DNA of 27,446 bases from CAZOAR01 sp964577985 (lineage in GTDB: Bacteria > Gemmatimonadota > CAZMKB01 > CAZNLH01), in contig CAZOAR010000035.1 of assembly GCA_964577985.1 (NCBI GenBank), forward strand, positions 1 through 27,446. Reading direction: 5' to 3'. The notes under the pieces are model-generated. The model was not told where the DNA came from. It ran no database searches and saw only the letters and a list, made by a program, of their open reading frames with translations. Position 1 is the stretch's first letter. Every line of letters begins with the position of its first letter. Shown piece after piece: positions 8,599-16,960 of the stretch. A program made the position numbers and the translations under genes.

Positions 8599-10431
8599 AT
8601 GAAAAACACGAGAACTTACAGACTGATCCTCCTCGGAATAGTGGTCCTCAGCGCCATCCTCAACCTGTTGAGTATCAAGTTCGGGCTGCCCTACGTATAT
8701 GGAAGGAATGTAGAGGGAAGAATTGTCACTATCGCGGTCAACGCGTTCTCAACAGGAGACCTCAACCCCCATGTAGCCATATATCCTCATCTGCAGCTCT
8801 ACCTCATATTATCCGGGTTCATTCCGTATTATATATGGGGACTCTTGACAGGCGTGTTCCACTCCCGCGCGGACATGCTTGCCGTCTTTCAGACAGATCC
8901 TACAACACTCTACACCATGGCGCGCAGCACCACAGCTCTTTTCGGAACCGGCTGCGTAGGGATGTCATCCCTCATCGCGAGAAGATTATACGGGAGAACC
9001 GCCTCACTGGCCGCGGCGATCCTGGCTGCCTCCGCTCCGCTGCTGGTGATAAATTCTCATCTCGTGTCACCCGATATCATAATGACATTCTTCATCCTGG
9101 TCTCGTTCTACTTCTCGCTCAATATCCTCGCACGGGGAAAAGCGCTCGATTATCTCCTGAGCGGGGCAATGCTCGGTCTGAGCTTCTCTGCGAAATACCC
9201 GGGCGCGATAGCCGCTTCATTCGTCGTATGCGCGCATATTCTCCGCAGCAGGAGTGTCGGTCGAGAGGAGGCAGCTGTTTTCGCGTGGGGAAGAAAGCTG
9301 TCGGTTCTTTCGATCCTGGCGGGATTTGCCACTATCACCTTCGGTATCTTCTATGATATCTCACCATTCTTATCTCTGATCAGCCGCCGCTCTCCGGAAG
9401 CCTCTGAGAGGATCATACTCGCCATTCGGACGCTCTCCATTCTTCTGGGATCCGTCATGGTGGCACTCCCCTTTCTGACTCAAAGAATCAAGGTCCTCAG
9501 GGACCTCCTTTACAAACACAGGCGCCTGGGGGTGGCAGCGGCTTCGTGCGCACTGTTCGTGTTCGTGGGAAGCCCATACCTCATACTCGACGCGACCGTA
9601 ACGGTAAACTCACTGATTTACCACGCGCTCGCCGAAAGCAAGCCGTTCTGGGGCTCCGAAGGCACACCGGTGGGCTGGATCCAGTATCTCCATATCCTTG
9701 TCGATGGAACGAGCCTCCCGTTCGTTCTGCTTTCTCTGACCGGAATAGCGTTTCTCCTCTATCGCCACAGGGACACAGATATTCTCCTGCTCTCTTTCCC
9801 GCTCATCTACTATGCGTTCATGGGATCATTCGACACTAAGTTTCCCCGATACATAGTCCCTGTTGTCCCGTTTATGGCGGTCTTCTGCGCGTCACTTATC
9901 AGGACACTGCCGTCGGTAGCGCGAAACATGAAAGTGACACGCGCCCGTGCGCTGTTGGTGGCCGTCATCCCTGTTTTTGCACTGCCGTCGCTGATCACCT
10001 CACTGGAATGGGACGTCAAGACGGGGAGGGTCGACACAAGGACAATCGCGAAGGAGTGGATCGAAACCAACATTCCGAAGGGGAGCACAATCGCGATCGA
10101 GGCGCTCGGTCCTCCTCTGTCGACCTCCGATTATGAGATTCTCGTCTATTACCGGGACGGCATGAAGCGGCTGGCGGACCTGGACCCATGGGCACATTAC
10201 AGGCTGGGTGAGGCGAAAGATGCGCGGATACTGCTGGATGGAAACGTAGACTATGTGATCGTCAACAGCAACAGCTACGGGAATTATTTTCGTGTCCCCC
10301 GTTTCTATCCTGCCGAGCACGCATTCTATCTGCAGCTCGATTCTCAGGGACGGCTGGTCAAGAGGTTTGAAGCCGGTCGCGACCCGGGCCCTGAAATAAA
10401 GATCTACTCTATGAAAGCGATCGGTTCGTGA
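8599..10431 (+). CDS. GT39/ArnT-like polytopic membrane glycosyltransferase
   Basis: From ATG 8599 the protein has 610 residues and about twelve hydrophobic segments. The order FGLPY (28-32), YPHLQLYL (62-69), ARSTTALFGT (108-117), SPDIIMTFF (157-165) and SAKYPG (197-202) follows the GT39/PMT family, which transfers sugars from polyprenyl-phosphate-sugar donors at the outer face of the membrane. The first loop, where family members normally carry an Asp-Glu pair (often YHPDE), reads YGRNVEG here (34-40), leaving Asn37 and Glu39. A soluble C-terminal part contains VDYVIVNS. An alternative GTG at 8557 overlaps the upstream stop as GTGA and has GAAGG just upstream. A start at 8488 would overlap the methyltransferase by 73 bases and is unlikely. 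Confidence 0.8.
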   Translation: MKNTRTYRLILLGIVVLSAILNLLSIKFGLPYVYGRNVEGRIVTIAVNAFSTGDLNPHVAIYPHLQLYLILSGFIPYYIWGLLTGVFHSRADMLAVFQTDPTTLYTMARSTTALFGTGCVGMSSLIARRLYGRTASLAAAILAASAPLLVINSHLVSPDIIMTFFILVSFYFSLNILARGKALDYLLSGAMLGLSFSAKYPGAIAASFVVCAHILRSRSVGREEAAVFAWGRKLSVLSILAGFATITFGIFYDISPFLSLISRRSPEASERIILAIRTLSILLGSVMVALPFLTQRIKVLRDLLYKHRRLGVAAASCALFVFVGSPYLILDATVTVNSLIYHALAESKPFWGSEGTPVGWIQYLHILVDGTSLPFVLLSLTGIAFLLYRHRDTDILLLSFPLIYYAFMGSFDTKFPRYIVPVVPFMAVFCASLIRTLPSVARNMKVTRARALLVAVIPVFALPSLITSLEWDVKTGRVDTRTIAKEWIETNIPKGSTIAIEALGPPLSTSDYEILVYYRDGMKRLADLDPWAHYRLGEAKDARILLDGNVDYVIVNSNSYGNYFRVPRFYPAEHAFYLQLDSQGRLVKRFEAGRDPGPEIKIYSMKAIGS

Positions 10432-10456
10432 CGTGTGATGGACATTATCTCCTGTC

Positions 10457-10513
10457 CCTGAATACTGGACATCTGCACCCCGATGTCTGGCCCCAGTTGT
10501 GCAGGGTATCAGG
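10457..10513 (+). other. Nested hairpin ahead of the first GT2 gene
   Basis: Three nested pairings can form. The outermost is CCTGAATAC (10457-10465) with GTATCAGG (10506-10513), with one bulged base. The middle one is ACTGG (10464-10468) with CCAGT (10493-10497). The innermost is GACATC (10468-10473) with GATGTC (10482-10487) around an 8-base loop. An in-frame ATG at 10483 lies inside this structure, which argues against it as the gene start. There is no T-run after the stem, so it is not a plain terminator. Confidence 0.45.
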
Positions 10514-10560
10514 AGTCGGGTAAGGTCAAGCAAAAGACAGGAATGGCTTCGGAGATGACA

Positions 10561-11580
10561 ATGGCCGGAAACAATGACAATTCTCCCCTCGTGTCGGTCG
10601 TAATCCCTGTGTACAACGCTGATTATTCGATCGAGCAGTGCCTTGATAATCTCTTTTCGTCTGACTATAATAACGTTGAGGTGCTCGTGGTGGACGATTG
10701 TTCCAGCGATGACACGGTGAAACTCGCCTCCCGATACGATTGCCGCATAATCAGACAGGCGTCGAACCAGGGAGCGGCGGCGGCAAGAAACCGAGGAAGC
10801 CGCGAGGCGCGCGGAGAGATTCTCTTTTTTCTGGATGCTGACGTATTCATCGAACCCGGGACGATCGGCGTTCTGGTCGAAGACCTGAACGGCAGCTCGC
10901 CCGTCTCCGCGGTCATAGGAGTATACGCAAGGGAGCAGGCAGTGAAGGGGTTTTACTCACAGTACCAGAATCTCTTCACCATCTTTAACCACGAAAAATC
11001 AAAGGGCTATATAACCTGGTTCTGGACGGCTATGGGAGCCGTGAAAAGGGAGGCTTTCGAAGCGACCGGCGGCTTCAACGAGAAGTACTCAGGGGCAAGC
11101 GCAGAAGATGTCGAGCTGGGATATACGCTGGTCAGGAATGGGTACAGAATCCTTTATGACAACCGGATAAAGGGGATACATTACCACACTCACAGTCTGA
11201 GGAGTCTCGTGAGAAACAACTACAGCAAGAGCGCCGCCCTGGTGGAGCTGGTGTGGAAAATGAGCAAGAGTGACAAGTTCGCTCATGGATTCTCCGACAG
11301 GAGGAATCTTTACGCTCTCATATCCGCCTTGACGATAACGATATCCGCCGCGTTGTCTCTGGCAGACACGCGCTGGCTGATACTCTTCTGCGTTTCGTGG
11401 GCTTTTTTTGTGTCCGCGAACCTCCCATTCTATCGTTTTCTCAGGGGGGAGAAGGACTCGTTCTTTCTTATCAGGACTATTGTGCTCCACTACTTTATCT
11501 ATCTTATCGTGGGAGCCGGATCATTCCTTGGAACGACCCGATACTATTTCGGCAGGATGGGAACGCATGCGAATATATAG
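10561..11580 (+). CDS. Family 2 glycosyltransferase with C-terminal membrane helices
   Basis: The 339-residue protein has a GT-A fold. VSVVIPVYNA (11-20) and VVDDCSSDD (43-51) bind the nucleotide, the metal-binding DxD is DAD at 92-94, and the catalytic-region acid pair is AEDVELGY (181-188). Two or three hydrophobic segments follow in the C-terminal third. It should transfer a sugar from a nucleotide-sugar donor at the cytoplasmic face of the membrane. ATG 10561 has GGAG six bases upstream and is preferred. ATG 10543 is possible, and 10483 lies in a hairpin. It is a clear paralogue of the GT2 at 14740, sharing the segments SSDY, AARNRG, EILFF and ED(V/I)ELGY. Confidence 0.88.
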   Translation: MAGNNDNSPLVSVVIPVYNADYSIEQCLDNLFSSDYNNVEVLVVDDCSSDDTVKLASRYDCRIIRQASNQGAAAARNRGSREARGEILFFLDADVFIEPGTIGVLVEDLNGSSPVSAVIGVYAREQAVKGFYSQYQNLFTIFNHEKSKGYITWFWTAMGAVKREAFEATGGFNEKYSGASAEDVELGYTLVRNGYRILYDNRIKGIHYHTHSLRSLVRNNYSKSAALVELVWKMSKSDKFAHGFSDRRNLYALISALTITISAALSLADTRWLILFCVSWAFFVSANLPFYRFLRGEKDSFFLIRTIVLHYFIYLIVGAGSFLGTTRYYFGRMGTHANI

Positions 11581-11675
11581 TGGGGTATTTTTGGATAGCA
11601 AAAGAGCAACGCGTGAACACATGGCCGATGGAGTGTCATTTTCGCCCCAACGGTTAAGAGTATCTCATGAAACAG

Positions 11676-11704
11676 TTTACAAAATAACCCCGGACTGTTA
11701 TATT
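11676..11704 (+). promoter_or_regulatory. Probable sigma70-type promoter for the FAD oxidoreductase gene
   Basis: TTTACA (11676-11681) and TATATT (11699-11704) each match five of six consensus bases and are spaced by exactly 17. Transcription would begin near 11711, about 40 bases before the preferred start of the next gene. The surrounding 157-base gap is AT-rich compared with the genes and holds nothing else I can support. Confidence 0.6.
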
Positions 11705-11752
11705 ATATAGCTTACCCGATGAACAGTACAATCTTTCATGGAGCCTGATCGG

Positions 11753-13192
11753 ATGCATGAAGAGAAAAAAAACAGCAAAGTCGTAATCATGGGCGCCGGT
11801 CCGGCCGGTCTCTGTGTGGGCTGGAAGCTCATAAAGAACGATGTCCAGGTCGAGGTGGTGGAACTCGAAAACCAGGTTGGCGGACTATGCCGTTCGATCC
11901 GCAGGAATGGCTACATTTTCGATCTCGGAGGGCACCGCTTCATAAGTAAGTATAAGGACCTCTTGAAGGATGTCGGAGAGATAATGGGTGAGACGCTTGA
12001 GCTGCGACCGAGGAAGTCGCAGATCAGGCTCAAGGGTAAGTACTACGCCTACCCTCTCGACGCAAAAGACCTGGTCACAAAAATGAGCGCGTTCGTGTCG
12101 ATCAAGTGTCTCTTCGACTACCTCTTCACCACCATAAAGAACAAGATATCGCCCAGGGAAGATATCTCCCTCGAGGACTGGATCGTGAACAGGTTCGGAC
12201 GTTCCCTCTATGATATCTATTTCGGCCCTTATTCAGAGAAGCTGTGGGGCGTTGCGCCGACAACCATTTCCGCGGACTGGGCTGCACAAAGGATATCCCT
12301 TATCAACCTGTGGGATGTTTTCGTTCGGCTGCTGGGTAAAAAGAGTGATACGCCAACGACATATGCTACCGAGTATTTCTATCCCAAGGAAGGAATCGGC
12401 CAGATACCGGAGAGGATAGCCGAGATAATTACTGAAGGAGGCGGCACGATACACCTCAATTCCGAGGTCGTGAGAGTCAACACAGACGGGAACCTGATCA
12501 CAGGCGTCGTTGTCCGGAAGAATGGAAAAGAAGAAATTCTTACGGGAGATTTCTACGTTTCCACCGTCCCACTCCCCGAGTTTATCGCCGGTATAAGCCC
12601 GACCGTGGATGAGAAGTATCTGACGGTCGCCGGAAAGATGCGCTTCAGGGGCCTCCGCTTTATGAATATACTCATCGATCGTGACCAGGTCTCCGATAAC
12701 ACGTGGATATACATCCCCGAGATGGAATACATCTTCTTCCGGATTCAGGAACCGAGAAACTGGGGCGCCACGACTGTCCCGGAGGGGCAGACCTCGTTGA
12801 TTCTGGAAATCGCGTGCGACCCCGGAGACGAGCTATGGGATGTATCAGACGATGACCTGATAGGACGATGTGTTGCGGATTTGAAAAGGCTCGGGTTTGA
12901 CATAGAAGGAAGTGTGGTGGACTACTTCAGCATGAAGGTAAAGCACGCATACCCGATCTATGATCTTGATTACATCGACAAACTCAGGGTGGCCTTTGAG
13001 CTCTTCATGAGATACGACAATCTGGCCGTGTGCGGTCGACAGGGACTCTATCGTTACAACAATATGGATCATTCGATGATGATGGGCTATATCACAGCCG
13101 AGCACATCCTGAACGGGACGCCCAGATCGGAAATCCTGAAGATCGCGTGCGAGCGCGAAGTATTTGAGACTCACGCAATCAGCTCCTATTAG
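11753..13192 (+). CDS. FAD-dependent oxidoreductase, protoporphyrinogen oxidase / UDP-galactopyranose mutase-like
   Basis: Counting from ATG 11738, the dinucleotide-binding motif GAGPAGL lies at 19-25, the ribose-binding Glu at 43, GGLCRS at 48-53 and DLGGHRF at 62-68. Near the C terminus, GRQGLYRYNNMDHSM forms the second FAD-contacting region. These mark the COG1232-like amine-oxidase superfamily, in which members found in glycan loci may act on sugars or on lipid carriers. The exact reaction is unknown. ATG 11753 (479 residues) is preferred because GGAG at 11740-11743 precedes it by nine bases; ATG 11738 lacks a Shine-Dalgarno. The gene ends at TAG 13190-13192, but the same frame stays open for 19 more codons to a TAA that overlaps the next ATG, suggesting a recently truncated C terminus. 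Confidence 0.82.
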   Translation: MHEEKKNSKVVIMGAGPAGLCVGWKLIKNDVQVEVVELENQVGGLCRSIRRNGYIFDLGGHRFISKYKDLLKDVGEIMGETLELRPRKSQIRLKGKYYAYPLDAKDLVTKMSAFVSIKCLFDYLFTTIKNKISPREDISLEDWIVNRFGRSLYDIYFGPYSEKLWGVAPTTISADWAAQRISLINLWDVFVRLLGKKSDTPTTYATEYFYPKEGIGQIPERIAEIITEGGGTIHLNSEVVRVNTDGNLITGVVVRKNGKEEILTGDFYVSTVPLPEFIAGISPTVDEKYLTVAGKMRFRGLRFMNILIDRDQVSDNTWIYIPEMEYIFFRIQEPRNWGATTVPEGQTSLILEIACDPGDELWDVSDDDLIGRCVADLKRLGFDIEGSVVDYFSMKVKHAYPIYDLDYIDKLRVAFELFMRYDNLAVCGRQGLYRYNNMDHSMMMGYITAEHILNGTPRSEILKIACEREVFETHAISSY

Positions 13193-13252
13193 ACGACGGT
13201 TGTCGGGGTGCTGCTGAAGAACGAAAAAAAGAAGAAACTCGAGGTGCTTTAA
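13193..13252 (+). other. In-frame 19-codon tail after the oxidoreductase stop
   Basis: Directly after TAG 13190-13192 the frame continues for 19 sense codons rich in Lys, Glu and Leu (TTVVGVLLKNEKKKKLEVL). It stops at TAA 13250-13252, whose last base is the first base of the next gene's ATG (TAATG). The stretch also contains that gene's GAGGTG ribosome site. This looks like the former end of the oxidoreductase gene with the usual coupling overlap. Confidence 0.45.
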
Positions 13253-14727
13253 TGAGGTGTGTACTGTTGATGCCGGCGTGGGAGGTCACGGAGATCTATC
13301 CTCCAGGCACAGTAAGAAATCAGGTCAGCTTTCAGCACCCGGACGGGATCCTCTACGTAGCGGGTTATCTGAAAAAAGAAGGGCACGACGTCCGCGTACT
13401 GGACGGCGCTTTCAAGACTCATTCCCAGATCCTCAAAGAGATCGAGAAGTTCGACCCCGGATATGTCGGGATTCACTCGAATACCCCCCTGTGGAAGAAG
13501 GCAAAGAACACCGCCACCGACGTCAAGAAAGTGAACAAAGACATTTTCGTCTCGGTTGGCGGACCGTTTCCGATAGCTTACAAGGAGAAGTGCCTCGAGG
13601 AATGTGAGGCAATCGACGGTGTGGATATCGGTGAGGGGGAGCTGACCTCCGCGGAAGTTGTGAGTCGCCTGGAGAAGAAGGAAGAACTGGACGGGGTGCC
13701 AGGAATAATCTACCGGAAAAAGAACGGCGAAATTGTCAAGAACCCACCGAGGCCCTTGATTGAGGACCTCGACTCGATCCCTTTCCCCGCGATCGAACTC
13801 CTCGAACACAGGGAAAAGTATGTCTCTCCTCCCGGCACCTATCGGAGAAAACCGATCATCAATGTCCACAGTTCCAGGGGCTGCGTCAATGACTGCATCT
13901 TCTGTTTCCAGATGAGCAGGAACGTTGAGCCGCGCTGGGCGAGAAAAATTCGTTACCGGAGTCACGGTAACGTGGTCGACGAGATCGAGCAGCGCGTCAG
14001 GGAATTCGGTTACAAAGAGGTCCGGTTCCTCGACGACAACTTTGTCGCAGATCACAAACGCGTCGCGAAGGTGTGCGATGAGATCAGGAGAAGAAAGCTC
14101 GATGTGACCTGGTTCTGCTCCAGCCGCGTCAACCTCGTCTCCAGGGATATACTGAAAGAGATGAAGGCTGCCGGATGCTGGGCGATCCTCTACGGAATAG
14201 AGAGCGGAGTACAGAAGAATCTTGATACGATCAGGAAAAGGATAACGCTCGACGAGATAAGAGACGGCGTGAGATGGGCGAAAGAAGCAGGAATAAAGGT
14301 ATACACTCCTTTTATTTTCGGCATTCCAGGTGAGACGTTCGAAGAAGGGCTTCAGAGCATAGATTTCGCCATAGAGCTCGACCCCTATATCGCCAATTTC
14401 AATACCCTTGTGCCACTGCCCGGTACAGACCTCTACGACAACATAGACAAATACGGCAAGTGGGAGGGAGATACCGACCACGCCACCTTCCAGCACGCGT
14501 CGTTCGTTCCGAACACGATGACCAGGGAGGAGATTGTCAAGCTTCGGGAGCTTGCTTTCAAGAGGTTCTACTCACGCCCGAAGTATATGCTCAATCGCGT
14601 ACTCGGTATCCGCAGCATTGACGATGTGTCGATGGTTCTGAAAGGAGCGGCCACTCTCTTCAACCTCTTCACCAGCAAGAACACCTTCGATCCGGATGCT
14701 ATCGCCAAGGCCCCTGGAGATCATTAG
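13252..14727 (+). CDS. Cobalamin-binding-type radical-SAM enzyme
   Basis: The 491-residue protein has an N-terminal cobalamin-binding-like domain (about 1-130) with VLLMPAW at 4-10, VSVGGPFP near 100-107 and the linker DIGEGE (125-130). The radical-SAM domain has RGCVNDCIFC, giving cluster ligands Cys211, 215 and 218, and later GIESG and FGIPGET. The C terminus (FYSRPKYMLNRVL onward) is typical of this class. Relatives methylate unactivated carbons or rearrange lipids, cofactors and natural products; the substrate here is unknown. The ATG has GAGGTG five bases upstream and overlaps the putative old stop of the oxidoreductase frame. The downstream GT2 follows after 12 bases in the same frame, separated by TAG plus four codons. 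It is an intact paralogue of the pseudogene at 1019-2521. Confidence 0.88.
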   Translation: MRCVLLMPAWEVTEIYPPGTVRNQVSFQHPDGILYVAGYLKKEGHDVRVLDGAFKTHSQILKEIEKFDPGYVGIHSNTPLWKKAKNTATDVKKVNKDIFVSVGGPFPIAYKEKCLEECEAIDGVDIGEGELTSAEVVSRLEKKEELDGVPGIIYRKKNGEIVKNPPRPLIEDLDSIPFPAIELLEHREKYVSPPGTYRRKPIINVHSSRGCVNDCIFCFQMSRNVEPRWARKIRYRSHGNVVDEIEQRVREFGYKEVRFLDDNFVADHKRVAKVCDEIRRRKLDVTWFCSSRVNLVSRDILKEMKAAGCWAILYGIESGVQKNLDTIRKRITLDEIRDGVRWAKEAGIKVYTPFIFGIPGETFEEGLQSIDFAIELDPYIANFNTLVPLPGTDLYDNIDKYGKWEGDTDHATFQHASFVPNTMTREEIVKLRELAFKRFYSRPKYMLNRVLGIRSIDDVSMVLKGAATLFNLFTSKNTFDPDAIAKAPGDH

Positions 14728-14739
14728 AGGCGATTTCTT

Positions 14740-15729
14740 ATGGGAGTCGAAACAGGAAAGCCCGAGGTCAGTGTAATCATTCCCGTCTATAACGCTGAGA
14801 GTACTCTCAAGGGCACCCTCGATGCCCTTTATTCGTCCGACTATCGCGACTTTGAAGCCATACTGGTGGATGACGCCTCCACGGACCATTCCCTGGAAAT
14901 CGCCAGGGATTACGACTGCGCAATCCTGAAACAGGAGAGTAACAGCGGACCGAGCGCGGCCAGGAACAGGGGCGCACGGGAAGCGACCGGCGAGATCCTC
15001 TTTTTTACCGACTCCGACGTAACCGTTCTTCCCGATACGCTCGGGAGAATAGTGAAGACGCTGGAGAGTAACCCTGATTTTTCGTCTGTCATAGGCTCAT
15101 ATACAATCGATACCCCCTGCAGAGACTTTTTCTCCACATATAAGAATCTTGTACACCACTACACTCATCAGAATTCGCTCGAGACGGCCATCACGTTCTG
15201 GGCGGGATGCGGAGCGATACGAAAAGACGTCTTTCTGGCTGTGGACGGTTTCGATGAGAGCTTCCGAAAGGCCTCCATCGAGGACATCGAACTTGGATAT
15301 CGGCTGACCGGAGCGGGACACAAGATCCTGCTTGCCAAAGACGTGCTGGTAACGCACAACAAGAGATATGACTTCGGGGGGCTGGTGAAATCCGATCTGT
15401 TCAACAGGGCCATCCCGTGGACTGCCCTCATGCTGAAGGAAGGGACCATGAGAAGCGACCTCAACACGACGCGAAGCAACGCTGTCGGACTGATGTCTGC
15501 CTATGTGACCATGGCGAGCCTGTTATTAAGCGCGCTCTACCCTTCCCTCCTCTGGATAAGCCTGATCTCCGTCATTATATTTCTCATCTGCAACAAGCAC
15601 TTTTACTCCTACGCCCGCAGGTTCAAGGGCACGGGTTTCATGATCCAGACAATAGCCATGAACTTTATCTTCTACCTGTACAGCGGTGCAGGCTTCGCGC
15701 TGGGAGTTCTGGCGCACCTGAAGGGATGA
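14740..15729 (+). CDS. Family 2 glycosyltransferase with C-terminal membrane helices
   Basis: The 329-residue protein has VSVIIPVYNAE (10-20) and LVDDASTD (42-49) for nucleotide binding, DSD at 91-93 as the metal-binding motif and IEDIELGYRL around 180-189 as the acid-pair region. Two hydrophobic segments occupy the last 80 residues. It should work at the inner face of the cytoplasmic membrane with a nucleotide-sugar donor. The ATG at 14740 has AGAGG about nine bases upstream, overlapping the stop of the radical-SAM gene. It is a paralogue of the GT2 at 10561, and the two bracket the FAD oxidoreductase and radical-SAM genes. Sugar and acceptor cannot be inferred. Confidence 0.9.
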   Translation: MGVETGKPEVSVIIPVYNAESTLKGTLDALYSSDYRDFEAILVDDASTDHSLEIARDYDCAILKQESNSGPSAARNRGAREATGEILFFTDSDVTVLPDTLGRIVKTLESNPDFSSVIGSYTIDTPCRDFFSTYKNLVHHYTHQNSLETAITFWAGCGAIRKDVFLAVDGFDESFRKASIEDIELGYRLTGAGHKILLAKDVLVTHNKRYDFGGLVKSDLFNRAIPWTALMLKEGTMRSDLNTTRSNAVGLMSAYVTMASLLLSALYPSLLWISLISVIIFLICNKHFYSYARRFKGTGFMIQTIAMNFIFYLYSGAGFALGVLAHLKG

Positions 15730-15733
15730 CAAC

Positions 15734-16873
15734 GTGAAAATCGCTCCTTATGCAAAACAAGCCAGAAAATTCTTCTTCAGAAATGACGACACTCCAGTCT
15801 ACCTGATTTTCTTCGTAACCACAATATGCGGTCTCAAGTGCGATCACTGCTTTTACTGGCGGAACACGAATATCAAGACGAACGAGCTCTCCCTGGATGA
15901 GATCGAGAAGATCACACTCAGCATGGGAGATTTCCTGCAGCTCACGCTCACCGGTGGAGACGCGTGCAGGAGGGATGATCTCACAGAGATAGCGGAGCTC
16001 TTCTACAGGAACAACAACGTCCGCAACATAACGATCGGAACGAACGGCCTCAACCCGGACAGGGTAATGAGGCTGATAACGCCCATGGTATCCAGATGCC
16101 CCGGATCTGACATAACGGTTGACCTCTCGATGGACGGTTTGAAAGACATACACGACAGTATCAGAGGAGTTGACGGCTCGTTCGAGCGAGTAAATGAAAC
16201 ATACCGGCGACTGAGGGAGTTGAAGAAAAACCACAGCAATCTCAACACCTGCATTGATGTCACGGCATCAAGTAAGAACCAGAACGATCTTGTCCCCGTG
16301 TATGAGTACATCCGTGACGAACTCGATCCCGACATAATCAATGTACTGCACATAAGGGGAGAGCCCCGTAATCCGGGCGCAAAAGAGGTCAGTCTCGAAA
16401 AATACGAAGCGGTTAACAAAATGCTGGAGGACGATATCCGGAAGGGACTTGTCAGGAGCTACAAGTTCCTCCCCGATGTCCTGAACGTAAAAGACATCCT
16501 CTTAAGACGACAGATAATCAAGACCGTCAGGGAAAACAGGTACCAGATGCCCTGCACGGCCGGCGCACTGACCGGGGTCATACAGACCGAAGGTGACGTA
16601 TACCCATGCGAGATGCTTGACACGAAGATCGGGAGCCTGCGGGAAAACGGTTACGACTTCGCGGCTATCTGGCAGAGTAAGAGGGCCAGAGAAATCAGGA
16701 GACACATCGTGGATACAAAGTGTTTCTGTATCCACCAGTGTTTCCTGAGCAACAACATCCTTTTCAATCCATGGATGATGCCCAGGTTCCTCTGGACATA
16801 CCTGGGCCTCAAATGGAGCAAGCTTGTTGCGGCTTCCTCCACAAATGGTCAACAGGGTACGGGGCATCGATAA
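15734..16873 (+). CDS. Radical-SAM protein with SPASM/twitch C-terminal domain
   Basis: The 379-residue protein has the cluster motif CGLKCDHCFYW (Cys32, 36, 39). Its SAM-contacting motif is TGGDA (73-77) rather than the usual GGEP. The auxiliary region has Cys274, Gly287 and Cys292 in Cx12Gx4C spacing, followed by CFCIHQC (Cys330, 332, 336). That last pattern is shorter than the CxxCxxxxxC of full SPASM domains, so the number of auxiliary clusters may be lower. The length and CFY resemble anaerobic sulfatase maturases, and two sulfatase-like genes follow. Both of these have Thr at the maturation site, so the real target is probably something else. The GTG start at 15734 has AAGGG eight bases upstream and lies five bases after the GT2 stop. 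Confidence 0.85.
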   Translation: MKIAPYAKQARKFFFRNDDTPVYLIFFVTTICGLKCDHCFYWRNTNIKTNELSLDEIEKITLSMGDFLQLTLTGGDACRRDDLTEIAELFYRNNNVRNITIGTNGLNPDRVMRLITPMVSRCPGSDITVDLSMDGLKDIHDSIRGVDGSFERVNETYRRLRELKKNHSNLNTCIDVTASSKNQNDLVPVYEYIRDELDPDIINVLHIRGEPRNPGAKEVSLEKYEAVNKMLEDDIRKGLVRSYKFLPDVLNVKDILLRRQIIKTVRENRYQMPCTAGALTGVIQTEGDVYPCEMLDTKIGSLRENGYDFAAIWQSKRAREIRRHIVDTKCFCIHQCFLSNNILFNPWMMPRFLWTYLGLKWSKLVAASSTNGQQGTGHR

Positions 16874-16960
16874 CAGTCGCGCGGAAACGGCGCAGCCCCT
16901 TGACCCGCCTGCTCCAACCAGTTAACTTCCGTTTCAACAACTCTGTACGGGGAAAAGTGC

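Noticed and set aside
13190..13192. TAG recoded as an amino acid in this organism
   Set aside because: TAG ends several other genes here (11580, 14727, 18895 and the minus-strand genes ending at 2535 and 23906) with no conserved extension, so general recoding is not supported.
13249..14496. Minus-strand open frame of 415 codons
   Set aside because: It lies wholly opposite the cobalamin-binding-type radical-SAM gene, whose plus-strand protein shows clear catalytic motifs. The minus frame has no domain and is a by-product of codon use on the coding strand.
14725..14740. Possible read-through fusion of the radical-SAM and GT2 proteins
   Set aside because: The genes share a frame across TAG plus four codons, but this happens one time in three by chance, and the GT2 has its own ribosome site.
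16884..16935. Inverted repeat GAAACGG/CCGTTTC in the spacer before the second sulfatase-like gene
   Set aside because: The arms are only seven bases and lie 38 bases apart, which chance explains well. The promoter-like TTGACC nearby has a poor -10.
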